A stretch of 36,262 nucleotides of DNA from Schoenoplectus triqueter (taxonomy: Eukaryota > Streptophyta > Magnoliopsida > Poales > Cyperaceae). Positions 21,331-32,551 of the stretch are shown in pieces. The stretch spans positions 1 to 36,262 of the forward strand of contig CAXKVV010001188.1 in NCBI GenBank assembly GCA_964058805.1, read 5' to 3'. Numbering within the stretch: the first letter of the stretch is position 1; each line of letters starts with the position of its first letter. Both the position numbers and the translations under genes were made by a program. The notes beneath the pieces are model-generated. The model was not told the DNA's origin. It was given only the letters and a program-made list of their open reading frames with translations, and ran no database searches.

Positions 21331-21560
21331 TCTTCATCAATAACCGCTCACCTTCAACAAGTCAACAACAATAACGGGTTTTATAAAATGCTCCTGGTGC
21401 ACAGTTGTTCCTCGCTAGTTTTTTTTTTTTACTATTTTTGGCTCTAAAAAAAATACAATTCCAGTATTTTTGGATTACATGAACCGGATTTTTCAAATTC
21501 AACAGCTAACGACCGTTGCGTTCGACATCTTTTTTTTTCTTTTTCTCCATAAAAAAAGTA
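21331..21560 (+). promoter_or_regulatory. Shared LLG promoter block, copy 4
   Basis: TTCATCAATAACCGCTCACC, AAATGCTCCTGGTGCACAG and TTTGGATTACATGAACCGGA correspond to blocks in the other copies. The RY core is altered (CATGAA instead of CATGCA). A (GA)n run follows at about 21630-21651 in the leader. Confidence 0.45.
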
Positions 21561-21677
21561 TTCCATTAAATTCTCTTTCAGAGCTTTCCTCTCTATCTCC
21601 TACTCTTTTCTCTCAAAAATTGTAGGAGAAAGAGAGAGAGAGAGAGAGAGTTTTCCTGTAATTAATTACTCGTGGCT

Positions 21678-22474
21678 ATGAATACTGAGGTGTTGGTTTT
21701 CAGGATGGTTTTTCTCATGGCCTTGGTCGGATTGTCGGTCTCTACCTTCATTTCAAGTATTCAATCAATTATATAATTATTATTTATTTACTAAGATTTG
21801 ATTTTAATTTGTTTGTTTTGTGTACTTGTTAAAATTTATAATTTGTGAAATCAGGTGAAGTGCTCAAAGCGGAAGGATCACGCCGTAATTTGGCTGAGCT
21901 GAGTAAGATTTATCAATTTCCCATTTTTTTGTGGGTCTCATTTAATTTCTTTGTACTTCTGTTTAATTATAGTTTGGAGTGAAAAAAACAACACTATATA
22001 ATCAACGACTTGTTTTCACAAATTACTTTCAAATGCATATGTTGTTTGTTTTATATTATGTAAATGAATTTATAAATTAAAGTTGAAAATTCAATATTTA
22101 TGAAATTTAAGTATTTTCTATAAAAAAATATTGGAGCTTACTCTATAATTTTTTTTAAATTTTTTAAAAGAGAATAAGAACATTAGAATTTATATATCAT
22201 TATTTATTTTGTAGGTTGTCCGATAAACTTTAGACACCAAAACTACACAATAATAACGAGCAAATGCAAGGGGCCGAGATACTACGGGCGCAAATGCTGC
22301 CCGGCGCTGAAGGAATTCGCATGCCCGTTTGCAGAGCACTTGAACGATGTGGATGAGAACGACTGCGCATATATCATGTTCAGCTTTATCACCCACAACG
22401 GTAGGTACCCGCGCGGTTTGTTCTTCGACAAGTGCCTCGAGGGCAGCTTCGGCATGTCCTGCCCGGATCTATGA
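21678..22474 (+). CDS. LLG: LLG copy 4: anchorless LORELEI-like protein, shortest copy
   Basis: Exons 21678-21756, 21855-21902 and 22215-22474 encode 128 residues. The signal peptide ends near VGLSVS (18-23). Eight cysteines are at 44, 60, 70, 71, 79, 93, 116 and 125, the NYT sequon at 52-54 and the Asn-Asp at 91-92. The stretch before the Cys pair is charged (YYGRKCC instead of YAAALCC), and HNGRYPRGLF replaces LYGKYPPGLF. The protein ends CPDL three residues after the eighth Cys, so there is no GPI signal. Exon 1 ends TCA-A|GT rather than TCT-G|GT, changing the junction residue from Asp/Glu to Ser. The third exon is notably GC-rich. The frame is intact and it is probably expressed as a secreted protein. 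Confidence 0.9.
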
Positions 22475-24373
22475 TCACGTCACGCCTCGCTCATCAGTAT
22501 TTTTCAAGTGACATCTTTTTTTTTTTTTTTTTTTTTTTTATCAAGGAACTGAGCTGAGATGTTACCTCATTCTCATTGATGCAAAAAAATTACTGGTCTT
22601 GTCAAATCAGGTTATCCAGGATAATCTTTGTTCTTTGATTTTGGAGTTTACAGGAAAAAAAACATATATTTTACATCCAATCCTATTTTTTTTTTAAATG
22701 AAAAGAGTAGGAAGAATGATTTTGTATACCATTTACACCTTATTTCATTAGTATGGCAATTTATTTACTAGTGCCATTACCTCCTCTCTTAGTTCAAGAC
22801 TTTATAACACAAATATATTAAATAATATATTTTCTATTAGTCTATTTAAATTTTATATTAATTATTATCTAATTTTAACACAATTTTTTAATATATCTAT
22901 TAGTTTATATTATTTAATTGTAGGCTTAAGCTTGTGTAACACGTATTGCGCACAAAGACAAATATTATTTCATTAATGCGATAATAAACTTGATTTCATG
23001 ATCTGTTATTGGAAAAGATGTCAAGAATATGAAGGGATAAAAAAATGCACATGAATACTTTATGAAACAATCTTGGATTCTATTATGAAAGCAACCTCAG
23101 TCTATTGCTTTCTGTTTTGATCTTTGTTTGCATATATATCTCATTCACCATAATGTGTTCCTCTGTTTACTGCCCCTCATTTCATATAAAAAAATTATAT
23201 TTCAAAAATAAAAAAGTGTATGCTTAAATACTATCTGATTTCATAAATAAATAAGGTAAATACAGGTATAGTTGATGAGTATTGTTGAGAGTCACTCAGT
23301 GAGCTATTGGCTCAATCGAAGAGTTTAGCTATTGGCCTGAGTCAACCGAAATAAAAATATTAATTCCATATAATTTCCCCAAATGCCATTGGCCCGAGTG
23401 AAAAGCTCGGTGAGCTATTAGACTTAAGTGAAAATAAATATCTCTAATGTCCAAGTAATAATTTGAAACCTTAAGCATCTGCATCAAAATTATTTCATGA
23501 CATATTCTAAACTTTTAAAATCACATAAAATATTTCAACAGTAGTGCTTTGCCACTTGGATTTGCATCAACTTCATGTTTTGCATGATTGAACTACTCTT
23601 TATCCTTGTTTGCAAAATTAAAGCATTTAGAATTGCCCTTCCATGCATTCTTATTCAAAAAAATTGATAAAAAGAGAGACTTAAAAGACTTGCATCTATT
23701 ACATGTTCTGGAGCATACAAGTAAGCTGTGTTAGGTTTATAGATAATGAAATTATCAGGTGTGAAACAAAAGATTTGCCAAGTGTTAATAAAACCTAAAA
23801 TTAGATAAAAAGGATGTATAAACCTTCTAGGCTAGATTATAAATAGCTATGTTTAAATTTTTCTAAACTGGTATGATATCGAACTCATATTTGATGTGTT
23901 TTGCAGACAGTCACTACTGAGAAAATTTTGTCATGTTTCATGCATTTGCTTGAATTTGGTGTATACATGTCCTGTCATTATTTCATTTGTGCGAATTTTA
24001 TGTATGTTTGAATGTTGAACCATCTAGACCTCCTTATTGTTACACTATGGACTCTGCTCTATTCTGTCACACAATTCATTGATTATGTTAATCTGATATC
24101 ATATGCTTGATGAATTGGAACGGGTATATACCGATCATGTCTTGTGTATATTTGCGCATTGTGTTAAATGAATAAATATCTCTTATGCGAACATTAAACT
24201 ATTTTCTATACATATGGTGTTAAAAAGCCCATTTGAACTCGTGAATCATGATTCCATGCTCTTTGCGGGTTAACTTGTAAATAAGGAAAATTGACGAAGA
24301 TTGGTACCCAAGCTGGGCTATATATTTCCTTGTAAAAATATGGATTGTTTGTTATTAAATGATATATGTCTAG
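22475..24373. other. Non-coding part of the spacer between LLG copies 4 and 5
   Basis: This stretch is AT-rich, with a T run at about 22518-22539 and a short repeated GAGCTATTGGC theme (23300-23430). No gene was recognised. Confidence 0.4.
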
Positions 24374-24458
24374 AAGGCCCTTGTCAGCACTCCTGTACCT
24401 TCTCTTAACTCGAGTGGTTCAGATCACTCTTCAGCTGAAAATGGAGTTGTAGATATCG
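24374..24458 (+). pseudogene. Exon-like fragment of unknown origin
   Basis: An 85-bp open stretch, less AT-rich than its surroundings, bounded by tgtctag| and G|GTATG. It reads KALVSTPVPSLNSSGSDHSS, then AENGVVDI. I do not recognise the protein. It could be a captured exon carried by a transposon or the last remnant of a gene. No neighbouring exons were found. Confidence 0.3.
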
Positions 24459-24859
24459 GTATGTTGGATTTCTGGTGCATGTTTTTCGATTTTTGTGAAC
24501 ATTTCGTGAGCGTAAAAAATGCAACTTTTCAAATTAAATAAATTCAAATATCAATAAATAAAAAAACACAAGTAAAAAAATAAAAATCTTATCCTATTAT
24601 CAAATAAAAAGAAATTCAATTATCAAATTAAATCAATCTTAATCTAAATTAAAAATCAAAATACAAAGAATAAATAGATAAATAAATAATATCTCCCAAC
24701 GTTCAAACCTAAATAAATTAAAATATCAAATAAATAAAATAAAATATAAATTAAAAAAGGAAATAATGATAAAAAGACTATATTACTTTATTAAATAAAA
24801 AAGTAAAATTTAATTTAAAAGTAAATAAAACTCAATCCGAAATAAAAAAATTAATTTTT

Positions 24860-25445
24860 GATCTTGATATTTGAGTTAGTAAGGAGTCTTAATGTCTCGT
24901 ATCTCGAACATCATTCAAGTCTTTATATGGATCATCAAGATTCTGAATGCCTAAATTTATGAATTGACGCAATGTGTCAGATTTATAGTTTAGAAGATCA
25001 ATAAAGACCAAGGAGGGGGTCAAACCCCGTCTTTCTAATTCACGAGATCTTGATGTTGAGCGGGCATAGTGCTTGCATTTACATCCTATATATTGAAAGA
25101 TTCACCTTGATCTTGATATTTGAGTTGGTAAGAAGCCTTAACTCAATCTTGTATCTCGAGAACCATTTAATATCTCTATATGGATCATCGTGATATCTAA
25201 ATGTCTAGGTCAACAAGCTGACATAATGCTTCATATTCATGATCTACAAGATCAGTCAAAGATGCTCAAAATCCTCTCTATCTTTTTGATAACCAGTCCT
25301 TGATGCTGAACTAGCATAACATTTTAAGTTTCACATCTTGCGTACTAATATTCAAGTGATCTGAGCTATCATTAATTGAGGCTCATGGTTTGAGTTGCTA
25401 TTAATCGAGACTCATGATCTGAACTGCCATTAATTGAGGTTCACA
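24860..25445. repeat. Two-copy tandem repeat (about 248 bp) plus short 31-bp repeats
   Basis: TTGATCTTGATATTTGAGTT starts at about 24858 and again at about 25108; both are followed by matching text (TCGTATCTCGA / TTGTATCTCGAG, then TATATGGATCATC). At 25360-25445 a 31-bp unit based on CATTAATTGAGGCTCATG is present about three times. Confidence 0.7.
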
Positions 25446-25769
25446 AGATGTAGACTACTTTGAAAAGTCAATATCTTTCTCGCCTTTACTCACAACAAAC
25501 ACTTAAAATTATTTAGCTATTCTATTTATTTTTACTTTCTTAATCAGAGGTTCCTCGGGTCCAAAACACAGAATAATTAACAATGGTGACGTACGTCCAT
25601 TGGAATCTTAAAGACTGCACAATCACTAAAAAAATCTTTAAATGTACATTTCAAATTCATATAAATATATCTAATTCACACTTAGAAGGATTTTTGTGTC
25701 CTTCTTCCGTAATTCACTGCTCAATTCCTTTTTCAGGGCGGTGAGAGGCATGAAAAAGGGTCGCACAGT

Positions 25770-27775
25770 CATAATGCTCGAAAACATGATAATATAATAT
25801 AAATCAATAGAGGACATTGAGCAAATTGATTTTGTGTGTTTTGATGATATTATTATCCATGCTTAAATTTATGTCATAACAGTTAGGACACAATAATTAT
25901 AATACAGTTATAAAAGACATCATTCAAAATTTATTTATATATTTTTGTGATTTTATGTATTGAAATAAGACTACAAATATTATAAAACTCGAATAAACCA
26001 ACATAAGAAGTACTGTTTGTAATGTATTAATATTCATCTGTGTGCGCAATTCATGTTATAAAGGAATTAAGTACACAAAGATTATATAATAAATCATAAA
26101 AGATATCATTCAAAATAATTTTATGTGTTGAAATAAAACTACAAGTGATACAAAATTCAAATAAACTGAAATATAATTTTAATATATTTTTATTAATCTT
26201 TCAATATTATTAATATCATAAATGCTCAAAAATATAATGATTATAATATAAATTAATAGGGAATAGCATTGAAAATAATTTTGTGTATTTTTGTGATTTT
26301 ATGTGTTAAAATGATACTCTAAATGATATAAAACTCGAATAAATTAAAATATTATTTTAATATTTTTTTATTAATATTTTAATATCATCCATATCATAAA
26401 GGTTTGAGAATATAATAATTATAATATAAATTAATAGTGTATAATATTTAAATTGACTTTGTATATTTTAGTGATTTTATAAGTTAAAATTAGGCTATAA
26501 ATTATATAAAACTCGAATAAACTAATATAAAATTTATTATTTTTAAATTATTGAGTTTTTTATTATTTGTATTATAGTTTCAACACTTAAAATCACAAAT
26601 ATATATAAAGTTATTTTAAATAATTTATTTTATTAGTTTATGCGATAATCGTTGTGTGCTTGAATCGTTAGGACAAAAATCATACACAAAGATAAATACT
26701 AAGACATATAAAAAAATTATAGTTTTTCTCTTATTCAAGTATTGTATAACATATAAAATCACTAAAATATATCTCTATTCATTTATATTATAATCACTCT
26801 GTTCTAACACGTAAAAAGTGGAAATATTAGCATAAATGTATTAAAACAATATTCAGTTTATTATAATTTTGTATCACTTGTAGTCTTATTTTAACAAATA
26901 AAATCATCAAAATTCATAGTGTCATTTTGAATGATTCCCTATTAATTTATGATATAATGATTGTATTTTTAATTCTTTATAACACGAATGGTCTTGAAAG
27001 ATTAAGACAAATTCATTAAAATAATATGCAGTTTATTTGAGTTTTGAATCGTTTGCAGCCTCAATTCAAAATATAAAATCACCAAATACATAAAATCATT
27101 ATGTACGATGTCTCTTATTCGATTATACTATATTCATTGTGTTCTCGAATCTTTATGACACAAATAGTGTTAAAAGATTGACATAAATACATTAAAATAA
27201 TATATAATTTATTTGAATTTTGTATCATTTGTAGTCTCATCTTAATACATAAAATTATTTTCTATTTGATTATATTATAATCATTATGATCTCGATCCTT
27301 AATGAGATGAATAATGATGAAAAATTAACACAAATACATCAAAAGAATATTCATTTTATTCTAGTTTTGTTTAATTTATAGGCTCATTTCAATACATAAA
27401 ATCACCAATGTACATAAAATTATTTTTAATATTGTCCCTCTATTTATTTATATTATAATAATTATGTTATTGAACATTTATGATATAAATGTGTTGATAG
27501 ATTAACATAAATGTATTAAAATGATATTAAATTTATTCAAGTTTTTTTTATCATTTATAATCTCATTTCAATACATAAAATCGTCAAAATACCCAAAATT
27601 AGCTTGAATAATGTACCATACTTTTTTATATTATGATCATTATATTTGTAAAACTTTATGGTATAAGTAGCATTGAAATATTAGTACAATCACATTAAAA
27701 TAATATTAAATTTATTCAAATTTTATATCATTTATAGTTTTATTTCATCATATAAAATGACTTTGTATATTTTGG
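25770..27775. repeat. Satellite-like array, about 175-180 bp monomers in two opposed blocks
   Basis: The landmark AAACTCGAATAAA recurs at about 25985, 26152 (variant), 26332 and 26511. Its complement, TTTATTCGAGTTT-like, recurs at about 26855, 27030, 27207, 27352, 27532 and 27712. Spacing is about 166-180 bp, with one shorter step of about 145. Each unit also carries ACATAAAATCAC(C/T)AA and a TATAATCATTATGTTCT-like stretch in fixed order. The orientation reverses near 26560. Monomers are diverged, so the array is old. Confidence 0.75.
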
Positions 27776-28027
27776 ATATAGAAAAAAATAATTTAATCTG
27801 AATTTAAACGAATCAGATTAAAAAATAATAAAAAATGATCCGATCCAATCTAATCCATTAACATCTTTTAAAAGAGAGAGAGGCTAGGTTCCTCAACTCC
27901 CAACTACGCTATTCCTCGAGATAAAGTCCAACACATCAGTGAAATTATGGGGGGTACAAAGATGCACAATAGCAAATGTGAACGTCCTGGTAATTCTTGG
28001 CTGGCACGGTGGCACCAAGTTCCTTCT

Positions 28028-28560
28028 CTCTCCATCAACGACCATTCGGCTATAATAAAACAGCGACATAAAAATCAGATGCTCCCGGTGCACAACTGAT
28101 TCGGTTTCAATACCTTTATGGGTGTCAAACGGCTGAAACGGTGACGAAACAGTGCTGTTTCGTTAATCGTTTCGTTTAATAAATGAAATAGAAAACAGTT
28201 TCGTTAACCGTTTCGTTTAATAAACAAAACAGAAAACCGTTTCGTTTATCACGAAATAGAACGAAACACGAAATTTCGTGTATTTTACACTGAAATACTC
28301 TTAACGAAATGAAAAATACTGTTTCGTTAACCGTTTCGTTAACCGTTTCGTTATTTGTGCGAAATAGAAAATAGTTTCGTTAACCGTTTCATTTAATAAA
28401 ACAAAATAGAAATTCGTTCGTTACCATGAAATGAAACGAAACACGATCGAAACAGAATTCGTTGACAGCCCTAAATATCTTCTGACCACGCCGACCAGAT
28501 CTAGCCAATTTTTTTTTACAGCAGGAGACCGTTTACTTGCTATTCCCTTCCCTTGTGTGA
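28028..28560 (+). promoter_or_regulatory. Shared LLG promoter block of copy 5, split by a transposon
   Basis: CTCCATCAACGACCATTCGG, ACAGCGACATAAAAATCAGA and GCTCCCGGTGCACAAC (28031-28097) match copies 3 and 4. The downstream conserved part, GGAGACCGTTTACTTGC (28526-28542), lies beyond a 356-bp hAT-like insertion. The RY-containing 16-mer is not clearly preserved here. Confidence 0.5.
28118..28473. mobile_element. hAT-type MITE in the promoter of LLG copy 5
   Basis: Ends TATGGGTGTCAAACGG and (complemented) TAGGGCTGTCAACGAA, flanked by AATACCTT (28110-28117) and AATATCTT (28474-28481), 7 of 8 matching. The 356-bp interior consists largely of repeated GTTTCGTTAACCGTTTCGTT motifs and their complements. 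Confidence 0.85.
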
Positions 28561-28721
28561 TAGTGTGATTTTCTGGAAAAAGAAAAACATCCCTCAAATT
28601 ATCTTTGAAAGGTTTCTCTCATTCCTCTCTCTCACACAAACTCTCTCTCCGTAAAGTTGCGAGGGAGAGAGAGAATTCTGATCCCAAATAAGAAAAAGCT
28701 GAAAGAAGTAATTAATTAAAA

Positions 28722-30579
28722 ATGCATTCGAATCGAAGTGCGTTGCTCATGATGATTTTGGTCCTGGGATTGGTGGGGTTGGCTCTCTCTACCTTCATAT
28801 CTGGTACTCCGTCGATTATCATTATTAATGCAGATTATATATAGTTTTTAAATTATTTTATATCTTAATCACAATTTCCTAGCAATAATTTGTGTATCCA
28901 GATGATGTATTCAAGATGCAAGGTTCGGGTCGCAGCTTGTTACAGGCAAAGACCAGTAAGTTTTGCATTTTCCCTCTTATTTTTTCCAGGTTTTAATTCT
29001 ATTTGATTCAATTTATTTTTTGAGGAAATTTTGATTCAATTTATTTATCTTCTATTCGATTATTCTGTGCTGGTGATGGTATAATAATTATGATTGGTAT
29101 TCCCAAAGAGGATTATGAATTTATGATATTCCTCCAGAGATATAGTTTACGGATATATACAGAATTAATTAATATATATTAGTAAAAAGAGGATTTTTTT
29201 TTCATCCTCCAACAAAAAATCCCCAAGTTAGTCCTTCAACTAATTTTCTATTTTAACTTTTCATTTTCAGCAATATTTTTTATTTTTTTGATTAATTTTT
29301 TGTATTTCACGATTAGATATGAACACCCCAATAATTAAATATGAATACCCTTACTGATTAGATATGAACACCATCCATTTCAAATATGAACACTTATATA
29401 AGCATTTCATATTTTTTCCGAATGAGAGGTTGGATACATAGGATTAGGACGCTTATCATTATTAAGAAGAATTTTAGTTATTTTGAGGTGTTGTGTTCAT
29501 ATATGTTATCATGGATGTTTATGCTTGTTATATGGTTATTCATATTGAAAAATGAAACATGTTTATAACTACTGTGTGTGTTAAAAAATTAAGAGATTTT
29601 AGCGTGTATTTAATTCTAAAATATCATTGGATTTATTTTCACATGCTTAATTGGAAATATGCATGTCTGTGAATGATTTTCTGTTGGCTCAGTGGTATTC
29701 ATATTTGTTATAAAAATAAGTGATCATATTTACTATAATTTTTTTAAAATGTCGAAGATTTTTTTTTTTAAAGCTTGATGGCAGCCGTCAAGTATAATGT
29801 CAGGGAATTTTTGTGGGTGATTTTAATAAAACAGCAGCACTAATTTATGAACATGTCGGGGAATTTATCCAAATAATATGTTTAAGCTCATAAAAAGAAA
29901 CAAAAAAAGGAAATTGTTGAGCTCGATTGTGCTATTCAAAGCATAATTGTTATGTTTAGCACGTGTCATTAATTTGGCAAGCTATAACCATCATTTTTCT
30001 GAAGCAAAGCTTGACGACATAAAATCACTAGAAAAATCAGTTTCCATTCTTCTTGCTCTGTCTACCTCACCTTATCCCTCCATTAATAGTGATTTCTACA
30101 AAATAATTCCAAGGCACCCTTCTAACTAATAGAGAGGAAATGTGATCATGGGGATGGCTCTCTGCTGACTTCCATTTAAAAAGAAGTTCACTAATATATT
30201 GTGATTTGTTTGCATTTTTCTAGGCTGCTCAGTGAACTTCGAATTCCTAAACTACACCATAATCACAAGCAAATGCAAGGGCCCGCAATATGCTGCAGCC
30301 CTCTGCTGCTCAGCATTCAAAGAATTTGCGTGCCCGTATGCAGACCAATTGAATGATGGCACAAATGATTGCGCATCGACTATGTTCAGTTACATTAACC
30401 TCTACGGCAAATACCCACCTGGTTTGTTTGCCAGTGAATGCAAGGAAGGCAAGGAAGGACTCGAGTGCACCGAGAGCATCTCTCAGAAGAACTCGGTCAC
30501 AAAGAGTGGGGCCCACCAGATTGTGCGGTCAGTGTTTGCTGTTTTGTCGGCGATTCTCATTGCAGTCCTTTTTTGGTGA
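28722..30579 (+). CDS. LLG: LLG copy 5: canonical GPI-anchored LORELEI-like protein
   Basis: Exons 28722-28803, 28902-28955 and 30224-30579 encode 163 residues, close to the usual LLG length. The signal peptide spans about residues 1-23 (hydrophobic LLMMILVLGLVGLALS). Then come SDDVF, eight cysteines at 47, 63, 73, 74, 82, 95, 118 and 127, the NYT sequon (55-57), the Asn-Asp (93-94) and YGKYPPGLF. After a polar linker a small-residue site near S140-G141-A142 precedes a hydrophobic tail (IVRSVFAVLSAILIAVLFW, 145-163), the classic GPI-anchor signal. Family members of this form sit on the outer plasma membrane, chaperone FERONIA-type kinases and act as RALF co-receptors. Intron 2 is 1.27 kb. This is the only copy with all family hallmarks and the likely ancestral-function gene. 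Its promoter carries a hAT insertion. Confidence 0.95.
29318..29392. repeat. Short ATTAGATATGAACACC minisatellite
   Basis: Four imperfect copies of (A)TTAGATATGAACACC-type units lie in intron 2 of LLG copy 5. Confidence 0.6.
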
Positions 30580-32460
30580 AGAAAGGAGACTGAGCAGGAT
30601 TTGAAATTATTTTTGTTTAAGATGAAGGAAGCATCTTGCTGTACGGGTGTTTACGGAAGTTATTTGCAAGTATATGTGTGTGAGACAACGAGTCAGGATC
30701 GCTTTTATGCTGGTAATTGGCATGGTAGAATTTGTAACGAGCTGCAAAATATAATTTTGTATGTAATTAATGTTTATGCACTTACAGATAATACATGTAA
30801 CTTAAATTTGAGGAAATTTTAGAAGCCAGGATTTCCAGAAGTCCAGTTTGATGACTGTACTGTACTTTGTCTGATTGCACAATCAATTAGCCCTATGCAA
30901 CAACTATAAAAAAAACCTAGAACCGTGTCTGGTAATCCTTAGTTGATTCACTGACAAAGCAATACTGCCTCTCAAAGCATGGTCTTGATCGCTTCTATAC
31001 TCAGATTAATTATGGGTGTTTTACTGTTTTGACTGTTCAATTACTGGCACTGATAATGAAGTCCGTCCGTTTTCTGTGGTAAAAAAGAAGAAGAAAAGGC
31101 TCCCACATGTAAGGATGGTTTATTCAATAATTGATCACCAAAAACTTGGAAATATTACAGACAATTTTAAGATCAACAGTGGGTAAATACAAAGAGCTTT
31201 CTAAATGGCCTATTGAGATGACAATTGAATAATTGATATAATAATGTTAAAATCAGCATCGAATTATCTAAGAAGTCAAGATGCTAACTCATGATAATTG
31301 AATAATTTCTAAATGGCCTATTGAGAAGACCCAAGCCCAATTCAGTAGAAATATCTAAGAAGTCAAGATGCTAACTCATGATATTTATTCTATGTAACAG
31401 CAATAGAGCTCTAGAGAACTCCTTGTAACCGGCATCAAAGGGTATAAATCTGGGTTAGTGGTGCACACTTGAAGCCAAGCCAAAGTAAAGAGTGTCTATC
31501 CACGGTAGAAACAAAAATGTAAAAGCTATGTATTAGAATGTCTATAGTAAATTTAGTAGTCAGTATAGTAAGAATGTTTGTGTAATATATTTATAATGTT
31601 AGTTTAGAGTATTAATGAAGTGATATATTTTGGCAAAATCAACATATAATATGACAATCAAATCTCTGGGTTATGTTTGGATTTGTGCACCACCATATAT
31701 TTTGTACTTTGCTGCTGGTAATATTTTGGGATCCGGCCTAATAAATAAAAATCCAGAAGCCCACTGGACAGATTACGTGTTTATGGTACCTGTAAGCGGC
31801 ATAAGTTGGCCCAGCAAAATAATAATAATAAAAAAATACAAAGAAACCCCTTATATTTACACAAGTCTTAAATATCCTCTGTATTTTTAAATTAAATAGA
31901 TATCCCATTGTACATTCTAAATAGCGATAAACACCTGAAATCTTATGTGACGATGGTTTTAAATAAATTAAAAGATAAGTTCTCTGAGATGATGATCATG
32001 TGATGATATATGATGTAAAATATTGGACTACTAAATGATAACACATTTAGAAAATAAGTATAACAGAGATATAAATGTTGTGATGAATATGTGACTATCA
32101 AAAAAAGTTCAAATCAGAAATATTAATATACGATTGAAGAAAAACTAATTCAACATAATTGTGCGATGGTTTGGGCGTGAAGATCTTCGGAGGTATTGGT
32201 ACACAATGAAATCTTTTGTTGTCTCAAAAACACAAGAAGAGATAGATAATTACCAAGACTAACATAAGATGACGTGGTAAAAAGAGACAAAGAAATGAAA
32301 TATATTCAAAGAGGTGATTTTGGATAACAGTGCCTGTAAAAATAGCAAGCAATTCACATATTAGAACTATGATTCTTAGATTTTTGATTTAAGATTTTAG
32401 GCTTTACGGTTTAGGGTTTAAGATTTTACATACCAGTACTATTTATGTAGGTTCATTATG
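30580..32460. other. Intergenic DNA downstream of LLG copy 5
   Basis: It contains the presumed 3'UTR of copy 5, then AT-rich DNA. Short open frames (30601, 31630) show no family motif and are not called. Confidence 0.4.
31197..31384. repeat. Direct duplication of about 105 bp
   Basis: TTTCTAAATGGCCTATTGAG occurs at about 31198 and 31306. ATCTAAGAAGTCAAGATGCT, followed by AACTCATGATA, occurs at about 31267 and 31354. The segment between differs, so this is an imperfect tandem duplication, possibly part of a degenerate LTR-like element. Confidence 0.75.
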
Positions 32461-32462
32461 AC

Positions 32463-32463
<1 letters not shown>

Positions 32464-32511
<48 letters not shown>
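32464..32511. repeat. (ATT)n microsatellite
   Basis: About sixteen uninterrupted ATT/TTA units, followed by TTG/TTA-variant units to about 32550. Confidence 0.95.
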
Positions 32512-32551
32512 GTTATTGTTATTACTATTTGCAGTGTTATTATTATTATTA

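Noticed and set aside
10000..28000. CRISPR-like arrays or other prokaryotic systems
   Set aside because: The repeats found are satellites, MITEs or microsatellites in a plant nuclear context, with no direct repeat/spacer pattern and no associated genes.
31140..31620. A solo LTR
   Set aside because: The internal duplication is clear, but no TG...CA ends with a 5-bp duplication could be placed.
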